A DNA stretch of 21,781 nucleotides from an uncultured Mycoplasmatota bacterium (lineage in GTDB: Bacteria > Bacillota_I > Bacilli_A > RF39 > UBA660), in contig URBY01000020.1 of the NCBI GenBank assembly GCA_900546245.1, positions 1-21,781 of the forward strand, written 5' to 3'. Within the stretch, counting starts at the first letter, position 1, and every line of letters starts with the position of its first letter. The notes under the pieces were generated by a model. The model did not search any database and was not told the origin of the DNA. It saw nothing but the letters and a program-made list of their open reading frames with translations. Shown here one piece after another: positions 8,086 through 14,030 of the stretch. A program made the position numbers and the translations under genes.

Positions 8086-8113
8086 AAATTTACCAAAAAA
8101 GGGGGATGGTATT

Positions 8114-8506
8114 ATGAATATTGTTAATGATGAATTTATTTTAGAATTAGAAAAAGATTATGAATATGGTAGATCACATATAAGAGAGTTATGGAATCTA
8201 TTATTAGAAAAATTTTCTTTTATAGAAAATGATGAGTTAGGCGCCTACGTTCTTGAACAAATAGTAGAGTATAGAAGTTCAAAAAAAGAAAAAAATTATA
8301 ATAAATTATATTATAAAAAAGTAGGATTACCATTGTCATGTTGTGAAGAATATTTACATTTAGATTCTGATATTAAAAAAATAGTAGAAGCAATATATTC
8401 TCCAGTTTATGATAAAATGGAAAAGGATTATCTAAGTGATGAAAGAGAAAAAGATGCTTATAAATTTGTTTATAAAAAAAATCATGAAAAAAATTATTAT
8501 GTATAA
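8114..8506 (+). CDS. Hypothetical protein, 130 aa
   Basis: No family is recognised. A small, soluble, charged protein with probable helices throughout, an aromatic Lys/Tyr-rich middle (about 62-75) and a vicinal Cys-Cys at about 77-78 (LSCCEEY). The start at ATG 8114 is set by GGGGGATGG at 8101-8109 and by the promoter at 8057-8085, which overlaps the longer frame. A monocistronic unit between aspS and the 6S-like RNA. Confidence 0.72.
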   Translation: MNIVNDEFILELEKDYEYGRSHIRELWNLLLEKFSFIENDELGAYVLEQIVEYRSSKKEKNYNKLYYKKVGLPLSCCEEYLHLDSDIKKIVEAIYSPVYDKMEKDYLSDEREKDAYKFVYKKNHEKNYYV

Positions 8507-8511
8507 AAAAG

Positions 8512-8541
8512 TAAAGTTTTGTCAAAAGACTTTATTTTTTT
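8512..8541 (+). terminator. Intrinsic terminator of the 8114 gene
   Basis: TAAAGT (8512-8517) pairs with ACTTTA (8529-8534), with inner T/A pairs and a seven-T tail. Confidence 0.7.
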
Positions 8542-8551
8542 AATATAAACA

Positions 8552-8560
8552 TGTTATAAT
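8552..8560 (+). promoter_or_regulatory. Extended -10 promoter of the 6S-like RNA
   Basis: TGTTATAAT, with consensus TATAAT at 8555-8560. The predicted start near 8565-8567 coincides with the first base of the RNA closing stem. Confidence 0.7.
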
Positions 8561-8564
8561 TAAA

Positions 8565-8744
8565 GTGCCTATAAAAGGAACAATCAGGTGAACATAAAAC
8601 CGACTAAATGACGAATAAGGGAATCAGAATTAGTAAACGGTGTTGAATACTTATATTTATATAAGAATCCTAAAGTTTATTATGGGATGCCCACCTGCAC
8701 AAATGTGTAGGTTTATCGTCCCTGACCTTTTTAGGCATTTTTTT
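8565..8744 (+). ncRNA. ssrS: 6S RNA-like structured RNA (about 180 nt)
   Basis: 6S RNA binds the sigma-A RNA polymerase holoenzyme as a promoter mimic. The region has no coding frame but a clear RNA architecture. A long closing stem pairs TGCCTA (8566-8571) with TAGGCA (8732-8737) and AAAAGG (8573-8578) with CCTTTT (8726-8731), running into seven T as its own terminator. An internal arm pairs CCTGCAC with GTGTAGG around AAAT, enclosed by GGGATG and CGTCCC. Length is normal for 6S. Location between aspS and tcdA/rarA parallels the Bacillus subtilis bsrA neighbourhood (from memory). I cannot run a covariance search, so family identity rests on architecture and synteny. Confidence 0.7.
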
Positions 8745-8756
8745 GTGAGGTAAAAT

Positions 8757-9449
8757 ATGTTTGATAGATTAGAAAAATTAATTGGGAAAGACAATTTAAA
8801 CAGGTTACATAATAAAACAGTAGCAGTTATAGGAGTAGGTGGTGTTGGTGGATATGTACTTGAAACTTTAGTAAGAAATGGTATAGAAAATATTATAATA
8901 GTCGATGCGGATACTATAGATATAACAAATAAAAATAGACAAATAATTGCTCTTGATTCAAACTTAAATATGAAGAAAGTAGATGCTTTTGAAAAGAGAA
9001 TAAAAGATATAAATCCTAAATGTAACGTAACCAAATATGATATATTTTTAAATGAAGAAACTAAAAAAATATTATTTAATAATAAAATAGATTATTTAGT
9101 AGATTCATGTGATACAGTAACAACTAAAATAATGCTTATTAGAGAATGCTTAAATAGAAATATTAAATTTATTTCAAGTATGGGAACAGGTAATAAATTT
9201 GATCCAACTAAATTGAAAATAATGGACTTAAAAAAAACAAGTTATGATCCACTTGCTAAAGTAATAAGACATGAAATAAATAAACTAAATATAACTGATA
9301 ATATAACAGTATTATCTAGTACAGAAATGCCTGTTAAAACGGGAATTAGAACACCGGCATCTTATAGTGTAGTACCAAATACTGCAGGTATATTAATTGC
9401 TGATTATATTCTAAAAGATATATTAAATGATTCTATAATAAATTTGTAA
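8757..9449 (+). CDS. tcdA: tRNA threonylcarbamoyladenosine dehydratase (ThiF/E1-like)
   Basis: Cyclises N6-threonylcarbamoyladenosine at tRNA position 37 in an ATP-dependent reaction. The Rossmann nucleotide-binding motif VIGVGGVGG lies at about 24-32, followed by Asp50 in IIVDAD and the NKNRQ signature of ThiF/MoeB/HesA enzymes. At 230 residues it is a stand-alone TcdA (YgdL/CsdL) size rather than ThiF or MoeB with a rhodanese domain. ATG follows GAGG. It starts 13 bp after the 6S-like RNA terminator and may be transcribed in part by read-through from it. Confidence 0.88.
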   Translation: MFDRLEKLIGKDNLNRLHNKTVAVIGVGGVGGYVLETLVRNGIENIIIVDADTIDITNKNRQIIALDSNLNMKKVDAFEKRIKDINPKCNVTKYDIFLNEETKKILFNNKIDYLVDSCDTVTTKIMLIRECLNRNIKFISSMGTGNKFDPTKLKIMDLKKTSYDPLAKVIRHEINKLNITDNITVLSSTEMPVKTGIRTPASYSVVPNTAGILIADYILKDILNDSIINL

Positions 9450-9523
9450 TCATTTGTCGAAAGTATTTATAAACTTAATTTAATGTGATATATTGTTTCC
9501 TGTAGAAAAAAAGGGAGAAATAT

Positions 9524-10000
9524 ATGATTGAATTAGAGGAAAACATAAAAAAACTTAAATACTACATTGATAAAAATAAAATTAGTGAAGCATATGATAT
9601 GATTTATAAAATCGAATTAGGAAATTTATGCAATATAAGTTATAGAAATAGTTGCAAATTTAAATATTTAAAAAACAAATTAAATGAAAAGATGATATTT
9701 AGAAATATGAATTTACTTTCAAGAAAAAAATATGAAAGCAATTTAAATAAACTAACTTTATATCTAGCATATGATAGATATGATAAAGCATTAAAATATT
9801 GTCAAAAATTTTATAATGATACTAATATGCCAATATTTAAATATTATTTAGGATATATATATTTTATGAATGGTTCATATGAAGATGCAACTAAAATACT
9901 ACTAGAATATATGGAAGAAGGATCTGAAAAATATTTTGAAAGTGTTAAAATGTTAAAAATAATGAACAAAAATGTTGAAAAATATTTAATATATAATTAA
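9524..10000 (+). CDS. Hypothetical TPR-like protein, 158 aa
   Basis: No firm family. It is entirely helical and Lys/Tyr/Asn-rich. The C-terminal half (about 82-145) has helix pairs with a TPR-like spacing of small and aromatic residues (YDKALKYCQKFY, then YYLGYIYFMNGSYEDATKIL), suggesting one or two tetratricopeptide-type repeats and a protein-protein contact role. ATG follows GGGAGA. It converges with rarA, sharing a bidirectional terminator. The TPR reading is an inference. Confidence 0.72.
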   Translation: MIELEENIKKLKYYIDKNKISEAYDMIYKIELGNLCNISYRNSCKFKYLKNKLNEKMIFRNMNLLSRKKYESNLNKLTLYLAYDRYDKALKYCQKFYNDTNMPIFKYYLGYIYFMNGSYEDATKILLEYMEEGSEKYFESVKMLKIMNKNVEKYLIYN

Positions 10001-10034
10001 AAGGAACAATTACTTACTTTGTTCCTTTATTTTT
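10000..10034. terminator. Bidirectional terminator between the 9524 gene and rarA
   Basis: Perfect 10-bp stem AAAGGAACAA (10000-10009) with TTGTTCCTTT (10019-10028). Ts follow on the plus strand and an A/T-rich tail on the minus strand. The rarA stop codon is in the loop. Confidence 0.85.
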
Positions 10035-11233
10035 TTAATTCTTTGATCTATAAGTGCTAAATTTTGTTCATATTTACTAGTTAATTTAGGCTTATAATAT
10101 ATTTTATTTATTAAATTATCTGGCATGTATTGTTGAACTACGAAACTACCTTTATAATCATGAGGATATTTATAAATAGTAGAATCTATTCTAATTGTTT
10201 CTGGAATAGGGTAGTTATTACCACTTTCAATATCTTTAATTGCATCATGTAGTGCGCTATATGCACTATTTGATTTAGGAGATAATGCCATTTCTGTAAT
10301 TGTAACAGATAAAGGAATCATTGCTTCTGGCATTCCAACTCTTTCACAAGCATTAATGCAGGCATCAACTTTAGGACCCATTGATGGATTAGCAAGTCCA
10401 ATATCTTCATAAGCAATAACTGTCATTCTTCTATAAATACTATCTAAATCTTCAATTACAAGAAGTCTTGCAAGATAATGTAATGCTGCATTTACGTCTG
10501 AACCTCTAATTGATTTTTGAAATGCACTAAGTAAATCATAATGACCTGTTTCATCTTTATCAGCAAATAATGCAGGTTTATTATTTATTTTAGTTACAAC
10601 ATCCATAGTTATATTTTTATCACTAGTAGAGTAATAACATATTTCAAGTAAATTATAAGCACTTCTAAGATCACCAGATGATAGTTTTGCAATGTATTCT
10701 ATTACATCTTTTTTAATTTTTATACCTTTTAAATCTTCACATTTAATAGCTCTATTAAGTCCTTCTATAACTTCATCTAAAGTAAGAGGCTTAAGTTCAA
10801 ATATTTGGCATCTACTTCTAATTGCTGGATTAATTTTGTGATATGGATTAGATGTAGTAAGACCAATTAAAGTAATAAGACCAGATTCTAGATGTGGAAG
10901 AAGTATATCTTGTTTATCTTTATTAAGTCTATGTATTTCATCCATTATAAGTACAATACCATCATACATTTTTGCTTCTTCTATTACAACTTCTATATCT
11001 TTTTTATTATTAACAGTTGCGTTAAGTACTCTATATTTTTCATTTATAGATCCTGCGATAGCGCATGCAATAGATGTTTTACCAATTCCAGGATTACCAT
11101 ATAAAATCATAGAAAATATTCTTTTATTATTTATAAAGTTTCTAATAGGAGCATTTTCTCCAACTAAATGTTTTTGACCGATAACGTCATCAATTGTTTT
11201 TGGTCTTAATTTAAGCGCTAGTGGTGTATTCAT
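10010..11233 (-). CDS. rarA: Replication-associated recombination protein A (RarA/MgsA AAA+ ATPase)
   Basis: A AAA+ ATPase related to clamp loaders that acts at stalled replication forks. In the 407-residue protein the Walker A GNPGIGKT is at 46-53 and Walker B LIMDEIHRLN is at about 95-104. A sensor region TTSNP and arginine-finger segment NPAIRSRCQIF follow, then the RarA-specific C-terminal domain (RGSDVNAALHYLARL, EDIGLANP, YPHDY). Start 11233 (MNTPLALKLRPKT) is preferred because AGGA lies about 9 nt upstream, while the farther ATG at 11251 precedes that site. Transcribed alone and convergent with the 9524 gene; tcdA-6S-rarA proximity is conserved in Bacilli. Confidence 0.94.
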   Translation of the reverse strand: MNTPLALKLRPKTIDDVIGQKHLVGENAPIRNFINNKRIFSMILYGNPGIGKTSIACAIAGSINEKYRVLNATVNNKKDIEVVIEEAKMYDGIVLIMDEIHRLNKDKQDILLPHLESGLITLIGLTTSNPYHKINPAIRSRCQIFELKPLTLDEVIEGLNRAIKCEDLKGIKIKKDVIEYIAKLSSGDLRSAYNLLEICYYSTSDKNITMDVVTKINNKPALFADKDETGHYDLLSAFQKSIRGSDVNAALHYLARLLVIEDLDSIYRRMTVIAYEDIGLANPSMGPKVDACINACERVGMPEAMIPLSVTITEMALSPKSNSAYSALHDAIKDIESGNNYPIPETIRIDSTIYKYPHDYKGSFVVQQYMPDNLINKIYYKPKLTSKYEQNLALIDQRIKKIKEQSK

Positions 11234-11283
11234 ATTTATCAGTCCTTTCATATATAATTATACAATAATTTATCAATTATTCA

Positions 11284-11289
11284 TATAAT
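11284..11289 (+). promoter_or_regulatory. -10 element giving a probably leaderless transcript
   Basis: Consensus TATAAT ends 5 nt before the ATG at 11295, so the expected start site falls on or next to the initiation codon. No Shine-Dalgarno is present. The -35 is poor (TACAAT at 11261-11266, 17-nt spacer). Confidence 0.45.
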
Positions 11290-11294
11290 TTATT

Positions 11295-11675
11295 ATGGAT
11301 AAAGGCAAATTAGATAAATTAAAAGATATTAAAATGGAAAATTTTATTTGGGTAATTTATATAATAATTATTATTCTTAGTTATTACGCAAATAGCATTG
11401 AAAAGAAGTTTCTTTTATATGATGATGAAAAAAGTAAAAAAGAGTATCAAGGTTTAATGATTTTTATATTCTTAATATTACTTATAGTGTACTATTATTT
11501 TGCCCAAGATGGATATAATAAAATTATGAAATTAAATGAAAGTGATTCAAATAAAAAGAAAATATTATCGTATGCGGCATTTATAGGTTCATTTTTAATT
11601 TTAATTAGTGGAATTATATTTTTATATATTTCAATTGTTGATGATGAAATAGAAACTGAAATAGCATTTAATTAA
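11295..11675 (+). CDS. Hypothetical three-helix membrane protein, 126 aa
   Basis: No family is recognised. Three hydrophobic helices lie at about 16-34 (WVIYIIIIILSYYA), 56-76 (LMIFIFLILLIVYYYF) and 93-116 (YAAFIGSFLILISGIIFLYI), with Lys-rich loops; the first 12 residues are basic. The ATG has no ribosome site, but a TATAAT lies just upstream, which suggests leaderless translation. Otherwise the true start could be a downstream ATG. It is divergent from rarA across only ~60 bp and starts the accessory stretch. Confidence 0.65.
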   Translation: MDKGKLDKLKDIKMENFIWVIYIIIIILSYYANSIEKKFLLYDDEKSKKEYQGLMIFIFLILLIVYYYFAQDGYNKIMKLNESDSNKKKILSYAAFIGSFLILISGIIFLYISIVDDEIETEIAFN

Positions 11676-11701
11676 AAATTAACAAAATGTAAAAAAATAT
11701 A

Positions 11702-11730
11702 TTGACTCAATGTATCATAAATGATATATT
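11702..11730 (+). promoter_or_regulatory. Sigma-A promoter for the 11749 gene
   Basis: TTGACT (11702-11707), 17-nt spacer, TATATT (11725-11730). The ribosome site AGAGGTGA starts 7 nt later, so the 5' leader is very short. Confidence 0.75.
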
Positions 11731-11748
11731 TTGCTTAGAGGTGATTAT

Positions 11749-12354
11749 ATGTCAGTTGTATTAGCAAAAGGAATAGTGCAAAACTTAAAAGTATTTGATA
11801 AACAAGAAAAGAAACTTAACGATAAAGATTTTGATTTAATTGAAAGTATTTTAAGAAAATATATTAATTTAGATAATTATTGTATAAAAAAAGAAGATGA
11901 TTTTATCGAGTTTTATTTAGAAGAAGAGTTTATAAATGAAAACTTGAACGAATATTTAATTGAAGAAAATAAATTAACTAGTGCAAGATATTTTGGCTTT
12001 GATTTTAAAGAAAATGATGATGATCAATATGATGATTATATAAAATTATTAAAAGACCATCCTAATATAAAATTTAAACATTTGGATAGAAAAATATATG
12101 ATTATGCACTGTATGATGATAAAGTAGAGAGAAATCTACGTTTTGATTGTCCTTATTTTCCATCTGATTTATTTTATATGGAATTAAAAAAATATGGATA
12201 TAATACTGATATTGACATAATTACTACTTGGGAAGATTGTTTTAATATTTCTTTGGAAAATGAATATCCACTTTTAAAACAATTTAATTTATTAAAACAA
12301 TATTTTTACAAGAGTAAAATAGGAGAATGTATTTTATATTATATTTCTGGATAA
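11749..12354 (+). CDS. Hypothetical acidic protein, 201 aa
   Basis: No family is recognised. Soluble, rich in Asp, Glu, Tyr and Phe, without membrane segments. An acidic cluster FKENDDDQYDDY lies at about residues 85-96, and the C-terminal ~60 residues are aromatic. Start ATG 11749 (MSVVLAKG) is chosen because AGAGGTGA at 11737-11744 is well placed; the longer frame from TTG 11731 would run through this site and abut the -10. It lies just upstream of the type III toxin-antitoxin locus but has its own promoter. No terminator is obvious after its stop, so read-through towards the antitoxin RNA is possible. Confidence 0.72.
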   Translation: MSVVLAKGIVQNLKVFDKQEKKLNDKDFDLIESILRKYINLDNYCIKKEDDFIEFYLEEEFINENLNEYLIEENKLTSARYFGFDFKENDDDQYDDYIKLLKDHPNIKFKHLDRKIYDYALYDDKVERNLRFDCPYFPSDLFYMELKKYGYNTDIDIITTWEDCFNISLENEYPLLKQFNLLKQYFYKSKIGECILYYISG

Positions 12355-12381
12355 AACTAGTTAACTTTATTTGCTCTCATG

Positions 12382-12410
12382 TTGATTAGACATTTTAAAG
12401 AAAATATGAT
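12382..12410 (+). promoter_or_regulatory. Promoter of the type III antitoxin RNA / toxN locus
   Basis: TTGATT (12382-12387), exactly 17 nt, TATGAT (12405-12410). A start near 12416-12418 is expected. A second TATAAT at 12452-12457 lies inside a palindrome and lacks a good -35. Confidence 0.7.
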
Positions 12411-12421
12411 ATATTATTTAT

Positions 12422-12478
12422 GCATAAATGATTATGCTATTATTATATGCATATAATAATACTGCTACTAGTGTAGCA
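12422..12478 (+). repeat. Three consecutive inverted repeats in the antitoxin leader
   Basis: GCATAA-ATGA-TTATGC (12422-12437), a perfect 24-bp AT-rich palindrome centred between 12449 and 12450 (half-site TATTATTATATG, 12438-12461), and TGCTAC-TAGT-GTAGCA (12463-12478). They fill the leader between promoter and repeats. They could be RNA hairpins, a repressor operator, or both. No such leader array is known to me for ToxI RNAs. Confidence 0.7.
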
Positions 12479-12480
12479 AT

Positions 12481-12589
12481 AAAAAAGCAGGTGAAGCCAG
12501 CCTCAAATGGCAACTAAAAAAGTGAGTGAAGCCAGCTCTATAAATGGCAACTAAAAAAGTGGGTGAAGCCAGCCCTATAAATGGCAGTT
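12481..12589 (+). repeat. Three tandem 35-37 nt repeats (ToxI units)
   Basis: Units start at 12481, 12516 and 12553, each with AAAAAAG, and contain GTGAAGCCAGC (12491, 12526, 12563) and ATGGCA. Unit 1 is two bases shorter, in the loop (CAAA versus TATAAA). The conserved A-run between units is where the toxin would be expected to cut, since characterised ToxN/AbiQ enzymes cleave in A-rich sites. The copy number and unit length resemble antiQ and the Bacillus ToxI (just under three ~35-nt repeats, from memory). Confidence 0.92.
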
Positions 12590-12596
12590 AAAAATG

Positions 12597-12630
12597 AAGA
12601 TTAGAGAGCACACTCTAATCTTTTCTTTTT
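12597..12630 (+). terminator. Terminator between antitoxin repeats and toxN
   Basis: Perfect 10-bp stem AAGATTAGAG (12597-12606) with CTCTAATCTT (12613-12622), loop AGCACA, then TTCTTTTTC. Its place between the repeats and the toxin gene is the standard type III arrangement. Confidence 0.92.
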
Positions 12631-12648
12631 CTTAGTAGGTGATATTAT

Positions 12649-13154
12649 ATGTATAGAAAATTTAAAATTGTAAAAATAGATTCTAAATATTGTGATTATT
12701 TAAGAAATTTTGATGAGAAAGTCATATATAATGCTTTTGATAAAGAGCTAAGACCTTTTATTGGTGTATTATTTATTGTTGGTAAATATGAGTATTTTGC
12801 ACCATTATCAAGTCCAAAAGAAAAACATAAACTTTAAAAAATCAAATTGATTTAATAAAAATAGAAGACGGGAAACTTGGCGTAATTAATTTTAATAATA
12901 TGGTTCCTGTAATGAAAAATAACTATGTTGAATTTAATTTAAATAAAAAAACAAATGACAAGAAAGAATATAAAAGAATTGAACTTATGAAAAAACAACT
13001 TAGATGGTTAACTACAAATAAAAAAGAAATCTATACCAAATCAAAATTATTGTATAATTTATATAAAAATAATAAATTATCATCAAATGTTAGAAATAGA
13101 TGTTGTAATTTTATGCTATTAGAAACAAAATGTGAAGATTACAATAAAGAATAA
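12649..13154 (+). pseudogene. toxN: Type III toxin, ToxN/AbiQ-like endoribonuclease, split by a frameshift
   Basis: ToxN/AbiQ toxins are small endoribonucleases held inactive by their repeat RNA; several abort phage infection. The first part (12649-12837, 62 codons) starts at ATG after TAGGTG and has the family's N-terminal landmarks: DSKYCDYLRNFDEKV (11-25), RPFIGVLF (35-42) and YFAPLSSPKEKH (49-60), the last holding the Ser/Pro/Lys catalytic segment. It stops at TAA 12835. The remainder continues one frame back from about 12831 to 13154 (KNQIDLIKIEDGKLGVINFNNM, then a helical C-terminus with LRWLTTNKKEIY and CCNFMLLETKC). Joined, the product is about 168 residues, full ToxN length. One missing base or two extra near 12829-12842, next to an A6 run, explains the break. 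It may be a real inactivation or a sequence error. Confidence 0.88.
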
Positions 13155-13170
13155 TTCTAGTATTTTTTTT

Positions 13171-13188
13171 ACATTTTTGATAAAATGT
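13171..13188 (+). promoter_or_regulatory. Inverted repeat overlapping the -10 of the XRE gene (possible operator)
   Basis: ACATTTT-TGAT-AAAATGT, a perfect 7-bp-arm inverted repeat that includes TAAAAT (13181-13186) as a likely -10, 15 bp before the XRE start. Autoregulation by the encoded regulator would fit. An upstream run of eight T means it could also act as a weak terminator for toxN read from the other strand. Confidence 0.45.
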
Positions 13189-13202
13189 AAGTGGTGATAA
13201 AA

Positions 13203-13454
13203 ATGGGAATAGATATGAAAAAAGAAAAAATGTATATGGATTTGGAGTATGAATTAATATGTGAATATATAAAAATCAGAAAAGATTCTAAAATGACTCA
13301 ACAAGAACTTGCAGAAAGTACTAATATAATTAGAACTACAGTTGCAAGAATTGAGTCGGGTGCTAATTCACCACATTTAAAAACAATGTTAGAATTATTA
13401 GAACCATTAGGTTATACATTAAAAATTGTACCAATAGATAAAGATAATGATTAA
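13203..13454 (+). CDS. XRE-family HTH protein, HigA-like size, 83 aa
   Basis: A single helix-turn-helix domain (about 17-72) with the typical pattern MTQQELAESTNI--TTVARIESG and a C-terminal MLELLEPLGYTLKIVPI strand region, as in small XRE antitoxin-type repressors. ATG 13203 follows GGTGA at 13193-13197; the upstream GTG at 13191 overlaps that site and is rejected. No HigB/RelE-type toxin lies beside it: the preceding gene is the ToxN-like one and the following gene is an unknown acidic protein. It may regulate itself, the neighbouring small genes or the toxin locus. The DNA-binding call is firm; the target is inference. Confidence 0.85.
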   Translation: MGIDMKKEKMYMDLEYELICEYIKIRKDSKMTQQELAESTNIIRTTVARIESGANSPHLKTMLELLEPLGYTLKIVPIDKDND

Positions 13455-13499
13455 GATATGTACTAATATTAAATTTTTAAGTGGAAGGAGAATAAATCG

Positions 13500-13748
13500 T
13501 TGAAAGATAAAAAAGAGGAAAAGATAATGTATAATGAATCACATTATTTAATTGCGGACGAAATAGATGATTATGTTTATACAGTAAATGTAAATGACGA
13601 AAAGGATGGGATTATATTTAAAAGGCAAAAAGAAAAACATCTAGAAATTTTTAAAAAAGTTACTGGTGAAGAACTATCAGATGCAATGGCCAAATATTTT
13701 TTTAAACATGATGGTTTAATAAGACTTGTCATAAGAGATGATGATTAA
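13500..13748 (+). CDS. Small acidic hypothetical protein, paralogue of the 14572 product
   Basis: An 82-residue soluble protein. Residues 16-35 contain YLIADEIDDYVYTVNVND, matching YAILDEIDDYIYTVNVND in the protein at 14572; the two align without gaps from M(K/E)DKK through the motif. That alignment and GGAAGGAG (13483-13490), 9 nt upstream, support TTG 13500 as the start. ATG 13527, with AGAGGA upstream, is the alternative. No family is recognised. The compact acidic beta-rich N-terminal half followed by a helical C-terminus suggests a small binding protein. It may share a transcript with the XRE gene 45 bp upstream. Confidence 0.68.
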   Translation: MKDKKEEKIMYNESHYLIADEIDDYVYTVNVNDEKDGIIFKRQKEKHLEIFKKVTGEELSDAMAKYFFKHDGLIRLVIRDDD

Positions 13749-13882
13749 AATATTCTCTTTTATTTAAAACAAAAGCATTATATACTTCGTATTTATAAAT
13801 TAAAGCATAGATATATGTATTATTTATCATATAATTAGCATAAAAGAAAAGGAAAAAAGAAATTTTATATAATTAAAATAAT

Positions 13883-13922
13883 AAAGCATATCAATAGAAG
13901 ACAAAAATTATTGATATGCTTT
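13883..13922. terminator. Long perfect hairpin, possible bidirectional terminator
   Basis: AAAGCATATCAATA (13883-13896) pairs perfectly with TATTGATATGCTTT (13909-13922) around a 12-nt loop. The tail (TTAATTAT) is not a clean U-run, so termination is plausible but not certain. Confidence 0.55.
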
Positions 13923-13978
13923 AATTATGTAAATAATTGTACATATTATACTTATTATACTTATTATGTATACATTAA

Positions 13979-14007
13979 TTGACATTACTAAAATTAATTG
14001 CTATTAT
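13979..14007 (+). promoter_or_regulatory. Sigma-A promoter for the 14031-14799 pair
   Basis: Consensus TTGACA (13979-13984), 17-nt spacer ending TGC, TATTAT (14002-14007): a near-ideal extended promoter, 24 bp before the start codon. Confidence 0.85.
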
Positions 14008-14030
14008 TAAAGTGATAAAGGAGAAAACAT

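Larger units (their letters stand above)
12416..12630 (+). ncRNA. toxI: ToxI-like type III antitoxin RNA
   Basis: The transcript runs from the 12382-12410 promoter to a strong terminator and encodes no protein. Its core is three tandem ~36-nt repeats just upstream of a ToxN/AbiQ-like gene, the defining layout of type III toxin-antitoxin systems. There the toxin cuts the repeat RNA into single pseudoknots that bind and inhibit it in a ring. Each repeat here can form an H-type pseudoknot. Stem 1 pairs AGG (12489-12491) with CCT (12501-12503), GAG (12524-12526) with CTC (12536-12538), and GGG (12561-12563) with CCC (12573-12575). Stem 2 pairs GCCA with TGGC in all three. Terminator leak-through normally sets the RNA excess over toxin mRNA. 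Confidence 0.88.
13749..14030 (+). other. 282-bp intergenic region with hairpin, short repeats and promoter
   Basis: Holds no credible gene. It contains a 14-bp perfect hairpin (13883-13922), a short direct repeat of ATTATACTT (about 13945-13965) and a strong promoter for the 14031 gene, annotated separately. The remainder (13749-13880) is featureless AT-rich sequence. Confidence 0.6.

Noticed and set aside
8057..8113. Longer version of the 8114 gene from TTG at 8057
   Set aside because: This stretch is a near-perfect promoter (TTGACA, 17 nt, TATTAT), and a strong ribosome site precedes ATG 8114.
8565..8744. T-box, riboswitch, SRP RNA or tmRNA instead of 6S
   Set aside because: I see no T-box AGGGTGGAACCGCG-type motif, no SRP tetraloop signature, no tRNA-like ends, and no familiar riboswitch core. 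The terminator is part of the closing stem, as in a stand-alone RNA.
12481..12589. CRISPR array
   Set aside because: Units of ~36 nt follow each other directly with no unique spacers, no cas genes are near, and each unit folds as a pseudoknot upstream of a ToxN-like gene.
12826..12845. Programmed -1 frameshift that would make full ToxN
   Set aside because: The bases before the stop do not form an X-XXY-YYZ slippery heptamer in frame (slipping AAA-CTT back gives TAA-ACT). I see no strong downstream structure, so a mutation or sequence error is more likely.
13203..13748. HigBA or other type II toxin-antitoxin pair (13203 with 13500)
   Set aside because: The 13500 protein is acidic, has no RelE/HigB, PIN, Fic or HipA features, and has a paralogue elsewhere without an XRE partner.
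13921..13935. dif site (TTATGTAAA match)
   Set aside because: Only the XerD-arm-like half resembles dif; the opposite arm does not match and the sequence is part of a hairpin tail.
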